NCBI GenBank assembly: GCA_002316295.1
Contig: DCDF01000240.1
Coordinates: 1-62,492 of the forward strand
Direction: 5' to 3'
Origin: Syntrophaceae bacterium UBA1062
GTDB taxonomy: Bacteria; Desulfobacterota; Desulfomonilia; UBA1062
DNA: 62,492 bases
Under the pieces are notes generated by a model that saw nothing but the letters and a program-made list of their open reading frames with translations, was not told the DNA's origin and searched no databases. The translations under genes were made by a program, and so were the position numbers. This document shows positions 32,793 through 41,424 of the stretch, piece by piece; the first letter of the stretch is position 1; each line of letters opens with the position of its first letter.

Positions 32793-33496
32793 GTCTGGAT
32801 TTTCTGGCCGGTTTCGAGGCATACCTTTCCGGAACATCTCTGATGGCGTATGTCATGGCGTATTTCGCCGGGCTTATGGTGAGCTTCACCCCCTGCATCT
32901 ATCCGATGATTCCGGTGACGGTCGCCTATATCGCGTCCCAGAGCTCGGGCTCCAGGATCAGAGGGTTCATCCTGTCGCTGTTCTATGTGCTGGGAACATC
33001 TTTTACGTACACGGTCATGGGCTACGCGGCCGCTGTTTCCGGGCAGCTGTTCGGCCAGATACAGACCAGCCCGTGGACATATTTCTTCGTGGCGAATATC
33101 TGCATCCTCATGGGTCTTTCCATGCTCGGGGTGTTCACCCTGCCGCTGCCAAGGTTCCTAAGCGGCCGGCCGGCGCGGCCGGGGAGAGGGCTCCTCGGGG
33201 CCTTCGTTCTGGGGGCAAGCGTCGGTCTCATTCTGGGGCCGTGCTCGGCACCCGTCCTCGGAGTGCTCCTCGGCTACGTCGCGACCCAGCAGAATCCTCT
33301 GTTCGGCACGAGCCTGCTCTTTGTCTTCGCCTTTGGGATGGGAACCCTTCTCATCGCCCTGGGCACGTTCACGGGTCTTCTCACCAATCTTCCCAGGGCG
33401 GGAAAATGGATGGTCATCATCCAGAAGGCGTTCGGCTGGGCGCTCATTGCACTGGGTGAGTATTTTCTCATCTCTGCGGGGCAGTTCATGATCTAA
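32789..33496 (+). CDS. ccdA: CcdA-type thiol-disulfide transporter
   Basis: 235 residues with six predicted transmembrane helices. The two redox cysteines are in the conserved positions (SFTPCIYPMIPVT and LGPCSAPVLGVL). It carries electrons from cytoplasmic thioredoxin to periplasmic thioredoxin-like proteins, for cytochrome c maturation or peroxide reduction. It sits between a thioredoxin and a TlpA-like lipoprotein, so the whole relay is encoded in one operon. Confidence 0.9.
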   Translation: MSLDFLAGFEAYLSGTSLMAYVMAYFAGLMVSFTPCIYPMIPVTVAYIASQSSGSRIRGFILSLFYVLGTSFTYTVMGYAAAVSGQLFGQIQTSPWTYFFVANICILMGLSMLGVFTLPLPRFLSGRPARPGRGLLGAFVLGASVGLILGPCSAPVLGVLLGYVATQQNPLFGTSLLFVFAFGMGTLLIALGTFTGLLTNLPRAGKWMVIIQKAFGWALIALGEYFLISAGQFMI

Positions 33497-33510
33497 ACGG
33501 GAGAATATCT

Positions 33511-34020
33511 ATGATACGAAGAATCGTCGTCTGTTCGATGCTGCTGTTCATCGCCGTGCTGCCCTTCGCTTCGTGCGATGAAGGCACACCCCAAAAGAAG
33601 GTCGGCACTCCTGCCGAAGCACTCGGCATGGCCCCCGGATTCAGTCTTCAGGACCTTTCGGGCAGGACCTTCAGCCTCGAGGAATACCGGGGCAAGGTGG
33701 TTCTGGTCTACTTCACCACCACCTGGTGTCCATACTGCAAGAGGGACATCCCCAATCTCAAAAAGATGTACGACCGCTACAGGGATCGGGATTTCGAGAT
33801 TCTCTCCATTTTCATCCAGGAGAGCCGTCAGAAAGTCTCTTCCTTTGCAGAGAGATACGAACTGCCCTACCCGGTGCTCCTGGATCCGGATGGCGCCGTC
33901 GCCGCGCGCTACGGGGTGAGGGGCGTGCCCACAAAAATCGTCGTCTCACCCGACGGGACCATGGTCTGCTGGATGTGCGGGGACCTGGAAGGGTCCCTGG
34001 AGAAGCTTCTCGGGAAATAA
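33511..34020 (+). CDS. TlpA-like thioredoxin, probable lipoprotein
   Basis: 169 residues. An N-terminal signal with C22 after FAS (a relaxed lipobox), then a TlpA/ResA-type redoxin domain with C73-C76 in TTTWCPYCKR and cis-Pro GVPTK. It would receive electrons from CcdA in the periplasm and reduce apocytochrome c or exported peroxiredoxins. It starts 14 bases after ccdA and is convergent with metH, 16 bases apart. Confidence 0.88.
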   Translation: MIRRIVVCSMLLFIAVLPFASCDEGTPQKKVGTPAEALGMAPGFSLQDLSGRTFSLEEYRGKVVLVYFTTTWCPYCKRDIPNLKKMYDRYRDRDFEILSIFIQESRQKVSSFAERYELPYPVLLDPDGAVAARYGVRGVPTKIVVSPDGTMVCWMCGDLEGSLEKLLGK

Positions 34021-34036
34021 TGATCCCCTCGTTCAC

Positions 34037-36460
34037 CTACTCCACGAGACTCTGTACGACCCTCACCGCATCCACGCCGTCCTTCGCGTAATGGGCGCCG
34101 ATTGAATCCGCGTAGGCTTTCGTAACCACGGCCCCGCCCACCAGGAAGGGGCATGAAATTCCGGCCTCGCGGGCCTGTCGGATGATGCTCTCCATACGCA
34201 CCATGGTGGTGGTCATGAGGGCGGAAAGCCCCACGACTTGAGGCTTGTGCAGCACGGCGGCATCGATGATCTCTCGGTCGGGGACATCCTTCCCAAGATC
34301 TATCACCTCAAACCCGTGGTTCTTCAGCATCAGCGAGACAATGTTTTTGCCGATGTCGTGGATATCGTCTTTGACCGTCGCCAGAACGATAGTCCCCTTT
34401 TTCTTCAGGCAGGTCCCAGCACTCTTGAGAAGAGGCTCCAGGCGCTCGAAGCCTTTTTTCATGGCCTCTGCGCTCGCAATGAGCTGCGGCAGGAAAAAAA
34501 CCCTGCTTTCATAGAGGCTTCCCACCTCCTGGATTGCGGGAACCATGGCGTTGTCCACCAGTTGCTGGGGTGTTATGTTTTCGGCTGTCGCCCTGTCGAT
34601 GAGATCAATGATCTCATCTCGAGAACCATCGATGACGGCGTCGTACACCCTCTCAAGCGCGGAGCGTTCCTTGCCTTTCACCCCGTCAGCACCCGACTGT
34701 TTCGCTGCATCGTCAGCGGGAGCGGAGCCCGCCAGATGAGCGATATAATCCCTTGCCTGGGGGTCCCGGTTCATGAGCACGTCGGATGCACGCTTGATCT
34801 GCATGAACTCGGCGTTCATAGGGTTGGCTATAGCCAGGGTAAGGTCGCACGATGACGCCATTGCCACAAACGCCGAGTTGATCCACTTGCGCTCAGGCAG
34901 ACCGAAAGAAACGTTGGACAGTCCGAGCACGGTTCGTACGCCGAACTCCGCAGAGCACCACCGGAGGGTGGCAAGGGTCTCCAGGGCGGCCCGGGGATCG
35001 GCCGATACCGCCATGGTCAGCGCATCCACCACGATATCGTCCTTCAAGAATCCGTAGCCGACTGCCCGCACATACATATCCTCGACGATTTTCTGCCGTT
35101 CCAGCGAGCTTCGAGGAAGCTTTTTCCCAGTCAGGGGGAGGAGTATGAACATGGCTCCGTAACGTTTTGCGGTTTCCAGCAGCTCTTCGAGCTTGTGCTC
35201 CTCTCCGGAGATGGAGTTGATGAGTGCGCGGCCGGGGTAGATTCTCAGAGCCTTTCCGATGGCATCGGGAATGGAGGAGTCGATGCAGAGCGGAGCATCG
35301 GACGTCGCCGACAGGGTCTTGACGACCTCTCTCAAGGTCAGCGCTTCGTCGATGCCGGGCATGCCCACGTTCACATCCAGCAGGGAGGCCCCGCTCATCG
35401 TCTGCTCATGTGCAAACTTCTTAACCAGGGCCGTTCGGCCCGAAAGCAGCTCCTCTTGGAGATCTTTCTTCCCTGTGGGGTTGATGCGTTCGCCGATAAT
35501 GACCAGCGGCCCCTCCCTGTCGAGCCGGATTGTCTTCCGGGCCGAGCTCAGGGCGGACGGAACGCTGCCAGTGTCCTGCACGGGGGTGATGTGCGCAGCC
35601 CTATCCTTCAGCGCCCGGATATGCTCCGGCGTCGTTCCGCAACAGCCGCCCAGGAAAACCGCGCCGGACGCCGCAAACTCACCCGCGAACCCTGAGAACT
35701 CCTCCGGGGCCATGGGAAACACGGCCTTTCCATCGCGCAACACCGGCAGCCCGGCGTTTGGTTTCGCTACAAGGGGCACCTTCGCATACGGCGCCATTGC
35801 CCTGACCAACGGGAGCATTCCCTCAGGCCCCATGGAGCAGTTGCATCCCACGGCATCGGCCCCGAGAGACTGAAGCGTGACCAGCGCAGAGACCGGATCC
35901 GTGCCATTCAAGGTGCGGCCGGCCGACTCATATGTCATGGTGACGATAGTGTATGCATCGGTGAGCTCCCGCACGGCGATCAGCGCAGCCCGCGCCTCCT
36001 GGATGTCGATCATGGTCTCGATCACCAGAAGATCGACACCTCCATCCAGAAGACCCTGTACCTGGTCCTTGAATGCAGACACGGCGTCCTCGAAACCCAG
36101 GTCGCCGAACGGCTCGATGAACCTCCCCGTTGGACCCACATCTCCTGCAATGAGGCAGGCATCCCCGACCGCCTGCCGGGCAAGCCGGGCCAGATCCCGG
36201 TTGATCTCCCGGACACCCGTCTCCCCGTACTGTGAGAGCTTGTATGCGTTTGCGCCGAAGGTCGACGTATAGACGATGTCAGCCCCGGCCGAATGGTAGC
36301 CCCGATGCACCGCCTTGAGGCTTTCCGGGTTCTTCAGGCACCACAGCTCCGGGCAGGCGCCTCCCGGCATGCCCCGTTCCTGCAGCTGGGTCCCGGTCGC
36401 TCCGTCGAGGATCACGAGCCTTTGCGCCTTCACGCGTTCGATTCTCTCTTTCGTCTTCAC
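34037..36460 (-). CDS. metH: Cobalamin-dependent methionine synthase without activation domain
   Basis: 807 residues. It moves a methyl group from methyltetrahydrofolate to homocysteine through cobalamin. Order: homocysteine domain with zinc ligands C208, C273 and C274 (GGCCGT), pterin domain starting IGERINPTG (about 322), B12 cap, then cobalamin domain with H701 in DIHDIGKN. The protein stops right after the B12 domain; the about 350-residue reactivation domain of E. coli MetH (1227 residues) is missing and is replaced by the separate gene 18 bases upstream. Start is GTG with GGGGGG upstream. Confidence 0.94.
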   Translation of the reverse strand: MKTKERIERVKAQRLVILDGATGTQLQERGMPGGACPELWCLKNPESLKAVHRGYHSAGADIVYTSTFGANAYKLSQYGETGVREINRDLARLARQAVGDACLIAGDVGPTGRFIEPFGDLGFEDAVSAFKDQVQGLLDGGVDLLVIETMIDIQEARAALIAVRELTDAYTIVTMTYESAGRTLNGTDPVSALVTLQSLGADAVGCNCSMGPEGMLPLVRAMAPYAKVPLVAKPNAGLPVLRDGKAVFPMAPEEFSGFAGEFAASGAVFLGGCCGTTPEHIRALKDRAAHITPVQDTGSVPSALSSARKTIRLDREGPLVIIGERINPTGKKDLQEELLSGRTALVKKFAHEQTMSGASLLDVNVGMPGIDEALTLREVVKTLSATSDAPLCIDSSIPDAIGKALRIYPGRALINSISGEEHKLEELLETAKRYGAMFILLPLTGKKLPRSSLERQKIVEDMYVRAVGYGFLKDDIVVDALTMAVSADPRAALETLATLRWCSAEFGVRTVLGLSNVSFGLPERKWINSAFVAMASSCDLTLAIANPMNAEFMQIKRASDVLMNRDPQARDYIAHLAGSAPADDAAKQSGADGVKGKERSALERVYDAVIDGSRDEIIDLIDRATAENITPQQLVDNAMVPAIQEVGSLYESRVFFLPQLIASAEAMKKGFERLEPLLKSAGTCLKKKGTIVLATVKDDIHDIGKNIVSLMLKNHGFEVIDLGKDVPDREIIDAAVLHKPQVVGLSALMTTTMVRMESIIRQAREAGISCPFLVGGAVVTKAYADSIGAHYAKDGVDAVRVVQSLVE

Positions 36461-36478
36461 AAGCCCCCCGTCTTTGCG

Positions 36479-37147
36479 TCAAGGATTCCCCGCCCTGATG
36501 CCTGCAACCGCGGTCACGGACTTTTCAGGAATCAGGATGCACGAATCCGTAATCTCCACACCAATCTCGCCGAGCCTCAGCCGTTCGTACATGATCCTCT
36601 GATTCTCCAGCTCGAAATCTCCATACCCTGCTGAAAAGCGCCGGGAGGTGATCGCCAGGCCCTCTCTTCTCACCTGCCGCCCGATATATGCAGATATCCA
36701 GTCCAAGGCGCAGTCGGTCATCTCGCTCGCCGCAGCGTCGAGCACCACCGCCCGGGAAAGATTTCCCTTCTCGGAGACCTTCCGGATCTCTTCCATGATC
36801 CTTCCGCCGGCCGTTGCGCCCATGACGAGCACCTTATGCGATCCGGAAAGCATCCGGGCGAGACCGGCGCTCCTGAGCGCTTCACCCGTGCCCAGCACAA
36901 CAGTGTCGCCGTGACGCACCTCAACAGGGAGTATCAAGGCGGAACCCTTGAGCTCGATGAAGCGGGCGGCATCCTGGAGCGCGGCCTCTACCTCCCGCCG
37001 CTGCTCCCGGCTGACCCGTGTGAGCGCCTTCCGGTATCCGAGCCGGCGGTAGACCGCGTCGACGGGCATATCCAGATGAATGGCATGAAAAAGAACCGGA
37101 TCCTTCACCATCTGCTCAGATCTAGTCATAAATCCGATAAGTTTCAA
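36479..37147 (-). CDS. Stand-alone methionine synthase activation-domain protein
   Basis: 222 residues resembling the split reactivation domain of B12-dependent methionine synthase: RRFSAGYGDFELENQRIMYERL and CILIPEKSVTAVAGI are the family signatures. It would help re-methylate inactive cob(II)alamin MetH using S-adenosylmethionine. It is the first gene of the metH operon. The start is uncertain: TTG 37147, ATG 37129 or ATG 37111, none with a clear ribosome site. No cobalamin or SAM riboswitch could be recognised upstream. Confidence 0.85.
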   Translation of the reverse strand: MKLIGFMTRSEQMVKDPVLFHAIHLDMPVDAVYRRLGYRKALTRVSREQRREVEAALQDAARFIELKGSALILPVEVRHGDTVVLGTGEALRSAGLARMLSGSHKVLVMGATAGGRIMEEIRKVSEKGNLSRAVVLDAAASEMTDCALDWISAYIGRQVRREGLAITSRRFSAGYGDFELENQRIMYERLRLGEIGVEITDSCILIPEKSVTAVAGIRAGNP

Positions 37148-37293
37148 GCCATTCTTTGATCTGCACGTTCCAGGGCCGCGACACGAAAAAGTAATTGCCC
37201 TTTCACCGAGGATTCCTGTATCTATTATTGGCCTTCATCATACATGAATACCAGGAAAAACAAGGGAAATATCTTGGTAATTTGTTTGTCTTA

Positions 37294-37309
37294 TGATAAC
37301 ATGATAACA
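37294..37309. repeat. Tandem TGATAACA octamer in a divergent promoter region
   Basis: TGATAACA occurs twice in direct repeat without a gap, about 30 bases before the start of the acyl-CoA synthetase alpha gene and 150 before the MetH activation gene. Contiguous octamers are unlikely by chance and could be a regulator site or part of a -10 region. Confidence 0.4.
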
Positions 37310-37339
37310 CATACTGTGTATTGACAACGAGGTGTTCGC

Positions 37340-38812
37340 ATGGATCTCACGAGACTTTTTTTCCCCCGCACGATTGCGGTAATCGGAGCATCTCCCCATC
37401 TGGGAGGAGGAAAGCTTCCCTACTATCAGGTTATTCAGCTCGCAGGATATCAAGGCAGGCTCTACCCGATAAACCCAAAGTACCAGGATATCAACGGGGC
37501 AAAGGTCTATGCCTCTCTGGACGATATTCCCGAGCCCATCGATCTGGCCATCGCTTCCGTCCCGGCCAAACTCGCGCTTGAAACCGTTGAATCCGCCGCG
37601 AGGAACAAGGTCGCATTCCTGCACTTCTTCACGTCGGGCTTCTCCGAGGTCGGCAACAGGAAGCTCGAAGAGGACATGCTCGAAGCCGCCCGGAAAGGCG
37701 GGACCAGGATTGTCGGCCCCAACTGCATCGGAATCCACTGCACCGAGTCCGGGGTCACCTGCGACCTTCCCAAGAGCCCGATGAAGGGAATCGGAAATGT
37801 GGCTTTTCTGGGGCAGTCGGGCGGCATGACCCATAACTTCATGCGCATGGCCCACTCGCGCTATCTGGAGCTGAACAAGGTGGTGTCCTACGGCAACCAG
37901 ATCGATCTCAAGGTCGAGGACTATCTCGACTACTTCGCGGATGACGATACCATCAAGGCGGTGGCCGCATACATCGAAGATATCAAAGACGTGAGGCGCT
38001 TTCTGAAGGTCCTCGAGAAAACCACGGCGATCAAGCCCGTGATCATCCTCAAGGGCGGCACCACCGAGCAGGGAGCCCGCGCAGCTGCATCACACACCGG
38101 AGCGATGGCGGCGCGCCATGATCTCTGGTCTTCTGTCATGCGGCAGTACGGCTGCATCGAGGCGCATAATTTCGAGCACATGGTGGATCTCGCCATGATG
38201 GCGGTCGCACAGAAGGTCCCCTGCGGAAACAGGCTCGGGTTCCTGGGCGCCGGGGGAGGAACATCGGTTTTGTTCACGGATTTCGCCTCCCATCACGGCC
38301 TCGTTCTCCCCGAACTCGGAAGCATTGCACAGGAGAAGATCGGCCGCAAGATCAGCAACGTGAACACGAGCACAACCAACCCGGTGGACCTGGGCTTCTA
38401 CGGGTTCGACTTTCACATCATGGCCCACACTATTCAGGCCATGGCCGAGGACGACAACATCGACGTCATCATCCCCTATTTTTCTCTCGACTTCATCACC
38501 TCCTTCCAGAGCGACCAGGTCGAAAGCGGGCCTCACGCCATTGTCGAGGCGTTTCAGACGACGGACAAGCCCGTTGTGCCCATCCTCTCCCGCTTCACGG
38601 AAAACATCCTGGAGATCGAGAAGGTGCGCATCCGGATCACCGAGCTGTTCAGGAAGGCGGGGCTCGCGGTGTTCAGCACCCCGCAAGACGCCATCGCCTC
38701 CATCAGCGGCATCCTCAGATGGAAAAGATATCACTCCGGCCTGAACGCCCCTTCCAATCCCGCCGCTATTGATGTAAGGATTCTGGAAGCTGAAAGGGAA
38801 TGCAAGAGATGA
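37340..38812 (+). CDS. ADP-forming acyl-CoA synthetase alpha-type (CoA-binding) subunit, orphan
   Basis: 490 residues. CoA-binding Rossmann domain near the start (TIAVIGASPHLGGG), then two succinyl-CoA-synthetase-like ligase domains, with the phospho-His loop motif AASHTGAMAA. This is the alpha half of the NDP-forming acyl-CoA synthetase family. The ATP-grasp beta half is not fused and is not present in the window, so the partner must be elsewhere or the protein has a modified role. The next gene overlaps by four bases. Confidence 0.85.
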   Translation: MDLTRLFFPRTIAVIGASPHLGGGKLPYYQVIQLAGYQGRLYPINPKYQDINGAKVYASLDDIPEPIDLAIASVPAKLALETVESAARNKVAFLHFFTSGFSEVGNRKLEEDMLEAARKGGTRIVGPNCIGIHCTESGVTCDLPKSPMKGIGNVAFLGQSGGMTHNFMRMAHSRYLELNKVVSYGNQIDLKVEDYLDYFADDDTIKAVAAYIEDIKDVRRFLKVLEKTTAIKPVIILKGGTTEQGARAAASHTGAMAARHDLWSSVMRQYGCIEAHNFEHMVDLAMMAVAQKVPCGNRLGFLGAGGGTSVLFTDFASHHGLVLPELGSIAQEKIGRKISNVNTSTTNPVDLGFYGFDFHIMAHTIQAMAEDDNIDVIIPYFSLDFITSFQSDQVESGPHAIVEAFQTTDKPVVPILSRFTENILEIEKVRIRITELFRKAGLAVFSTPQDAIASISGILRWKRYHSGLNAPSNPAAIDVRILEAERECKR

Positions 38813-39753
38813 GATATCTGGTCATGGGCGCCGGCGCCTTGGGAAGCGTCTTCGGCGGCCTGCTCGCAGAGAAGGGCCGACAGGTGACGTTCGTAGGGCT
38901 CGACGATCATCTGAAGGCCATGCAGGATCGTGGCCTCACCATCAGGGGCATCTGGGGGGATCACGTAATCCCGGAGGTCAGGGCCTTCTACGGCGTGCAG
39001 GGGCTCCAGGGGGCCTTCGATATCGTGCTCCTAAGCGTGAAGTCCTATAACACCTCCCGGGTGATCCAGCAGGCCCTGCCCTTCATGCATGACCGCACCC
39101 TGGTGTTCTCGATCCAGAACGGCCTGGGGAACTGGGAGGCGATCGCGCGGGTCGTGGGGTGGAACCGGACCGTAGGGGCCCGGGTGATCTTCGGGGCCGA
39201 AATCGAGGAGCCGGGTATTGCGCGCGTCACGGTCTATGCGGACAAGGTGCTGCTGGGAAGCCCCTCAGGCGACGTGCCCGAAGAGAGGATCCGGCAGGTT
39301 GCGGACGACTTCAACCAGGCCGGCATCCCGACTGCGTTGAGCGACCACATCGAATCGTCCCTGTGGGGCAAGGTCCTCTACAACTGCTCGCTGAACGCTC
39401 TGGGCGCCATACTGAACGTGCCGTACGGGCATCTCGAGACCGTACCCGAGCTGCGTGAAACCCTTCGGCGGATCATTTCCGAGATCTTCGCCGTGGCCAA
39501 GGCCAAGGGGGTCGCGCTTCCCTATGCGGGGCCGGAGGAATACTACCGGTTTCTCATGCAGGAGCAGCTCCCGCCCACTGCGGCCCACCGGTCGTCCATG
39601 CTCCAGGACTTGGACCGGGGGAATCTGACCGAGATCGATGCCTTAAACGGCGCCATCGTACGCTACGGAAAGGATCTCTCGGTACCCACGCCCGTAAACG
39701 AGGTTGTCACAGCCATCATCAAGGGCATAGAGGCGAGGGGTGCGGGGGCCTGA
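38809..39753 (+). CDS. Ketopantoate reductase family (PanE/ApbA)
   Basis: 314 residues from ATG 38809, which overlaps the upstream stop (ATGA); an ATG at 38800 is a close alternative. Nucleotide motif GAGALGS (about 6-12), NGLGNWE, and the C-terminal ADH-like domain with KVLYNCSLNALGAILN carrying the catalytic Lys. In pantothenate synthesis it reduces 2-dehydropantoate, which supplies CoA. Linkage to a CoA ligase fits either CoA supply or a related 2-keto/hydroxy acid step, because this family is broad. Confidence 0.85.
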   Translation: MRYLVMGAGALGSVFGGLLAEKGRQVTFVGLDDHLKAMQDRGLTIRGIWGDHVIPEVRAFYGVQGLQGAFDIVLLSVKSYNTSRVIQQALPFMHDRTLVFSIQNGLGNWEAIARVVGWNRTVGARVIFGAEIEEPGIARVTVYADKVLLGSPSGDVPEERIRQVADDFNQAGIPTALSDHIESSLWGKVLYNCSLNALGAILNVPYGHLETVPELRETLRRIISEIFAVAKAKGVALPYAGPEEYYRFLMQEQLPPTAAHRSSMLQDLDRGNLTEIDALNGAIVRYGKDLSVPTPVNEVVTAIIKGIEARGAGA

Positions 39754-39912
39754 TCCCTGCCCGTGAAATCCCCGGGAAGCCCGGCATCCGGGAAGACGCG
39801 TGACTTCCGCCTCCTCCCGGCCGCGGCGCGTGTCCGCCTTCCGCTTATCGTCACGGCAGAGGAAATCCCTTGGGCCCGGAAGATCCCGGAAACCGCCTGA
39901 CCGGCCGCCAGA

Positions 39913-41295
39913 TCATTCCGCGCCGGTCCTCTCTCCCGCCTCCTGCGCAGAGGGCGCTTCGCTCCCGGCTGCGAGCCTGATCTCCCGGTACATGGACAGA
40001 TCGAGTCCCTCCCAGGCGCAGGGAAGCAGCGTGTTGTTGTGCAACAGGGGGTCCTCGTCCAGAGGGTATCTGCTCGTCCGTACGGCCTTCTCCCACATGC
40101 CGGTGCCGGGCAGGGGCGAATACTCGGCGATGACGGGTCTGGCGCCCGAGCTCCTGACGAACTCGACGGCATCGAGGACCTCCCGCGCATGCTGGCCCGG
40201 CAGGCCGCAGAGGATATACACTCCGATATCCGAGGGGTTGAATCCCGCGCGGGTGAGGTTTTCCAACGCCCTCAAGAACTCATCGTTGGAGACCTTTCCG
40301 CCGGTAGCTTCCTGCAGGGCGGGGTCCGAGGTCTCCAGGCCGAGCCGTATGGTGGCGAACCCGCTTTCCTTCATGGCTGAAGCCACCTCCCGGCTCAAGT
40401 ATCGGGCGTGAAGGGCATTGGGGCAGTGAAACCGGACGTCAAGCCGCCTCCGGGCGATCTCCTTCATGAACGGCAGGGCGAGCCTCCCGCTCCGGAAGAG
40501 AAAGGCGTCGTCATACAGGGCGAAATCAGCCACCCGGTTTCGCCGGTGCCAATGCTCGACCTCGTCGGCCACCTTGAGCGGATCTCTCGTTCGCAGGCCG
40601 GGCGCGAGCAGATGTGAGGCGCAGTAGGTGCAGCGAAACGGGCACCCCCGGGAGGTCTGGATGCAGACATACCTCAAGGGCTCAACGAGGTCGAACAGGG
40701 GATAGGGAAGGCTGTCGAGATTCTCCATGTCAGGATAATACTCCGGGCTTGTACCCCAGAGCCTGCCGAGCACCTGCAGTACCTCGAGCTCGCCCTCCCC
40801 GCACAGGACATGGTCGGCGCCTGAGTGTTCCCGGGCGTGGTTGCTGCACAGGGTCGCATAGATTCCCCCCAGCAGGATCACGGCCCCGGGAAAGGCCCCA
40901 CGCACGCACGTAATCGTCTCGTGCACTCCCGGATACCAGTAGGTCATCCCCGAGGTGATCAGGATCGCATCCGGCTCTTCTATCCGCTCGAGATCATGGA
41001 AAAACGCCTCCCGGCTGATGCCGTACCTGCCGTATCGCCTGGGAAACCCTTTCAGGGGAGCAGGAGAATCCACGATCCGGCGATAGAACTTGCCGCGCCC
41101 GCCCGGATGCACCTTGGGAGGCTTGTCGCTCATCTGTTCGTGGGGCGTCTTGAGGCAGTCCACAAAGGACACCTCGCACCCGTTGAGCTTGAGGAGCGCG
41201 CCCAGATAGAGGAGCCCCAGCGGCTTTGCCCACAGATCGTACGCTGCAAAGTCATAGATCCAGGGGTTGACCAGGAGAACCCGTTTTCCTTTCAT
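39913..41295 (-). CDS. B12-binding-domain radical SAM protein
   Basis: 460 residues from ATG 41295. The N-terminal cobalamin-binding-like domain (LLVNPWIYDFAAYDLWAKP, then GGIYATL) is followed by a radical SAM core with the cluster motif SRGCPFRCTYCAS (about 220-232). The His of the strict DxHxxG cobalamin motif is not evident. Reaction and substrate are unknown; relatives catalyse methylations, ring contractions and other difficult C-C or C-P chemistry. It is alone between panE-like and ABC genes. B12 may connect it with MetH. Confidence 0.85.
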   Translation of the reverse strand: MKGKRVLLVNPWIYDFAAYDLWAKPLGLLYLGALLKLNGCEVSFVDCLKTPHEQMSDKPPKVHPGGRGKFYRRIVDSPAPLKGFPRRYGRYGISREAFFHDLERIEEPDAILITSGMTYWYPGVHETITCVRGAFPGAVILLGGIYATLCSNHAREHSGADHVLCGEGELEVLQVLGRLWGTSPEYYPDMENLDSLPYPLFDLVEPLRYVCIQTSRGCPFRCTYCASHLLAPGLRTRDPLKVADEVEHWHRRNRVADFALYDDAFLFRSGRLALPFMKEIARRRLDVRFHCPNALHARYLSREVASAMKESGFATIRLGLETSDPALQEATGGKVSNDEFLRALENLTRAGFNPSDIGVYILCGLPGQHAREVLDAVEFVRSSGARPVIAEYSPLPGTGMWEKAVRTSRYPLDEDPLLHNNTLLPCAWEGLDLSMYREIRLAAGSEAPSAQEAGERTGAE

Positions 41296-41424
41296 GCCTT
41301 GCCGTCCCTTCACCCTCGCCTGTCATGGCCTCCCATACTTCCGGGCACGGCTATCCTACCTCTGTCGCTCCATGGATGGCAAGCCGCTGCAAAGGGTGTT
41401 GCCCCCCCATAATCGAGCCGGCCC

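Noticed and set aside
37148..37339. Cobalamin or SAM/SAH riboswitch upstream of the metH operon
   Set aside because: The leader is too short for a cobalamin riboswitch and none of the conserved boxes or pairing of SAM-I, SAM-II or SAH types could be found.
37238..37855. Minus-strand ORF of 205 codons opposite the acyl-CoA synthetase gene
   Set aside because: It is the complement of a well-supported gene and has no recognisable domain.
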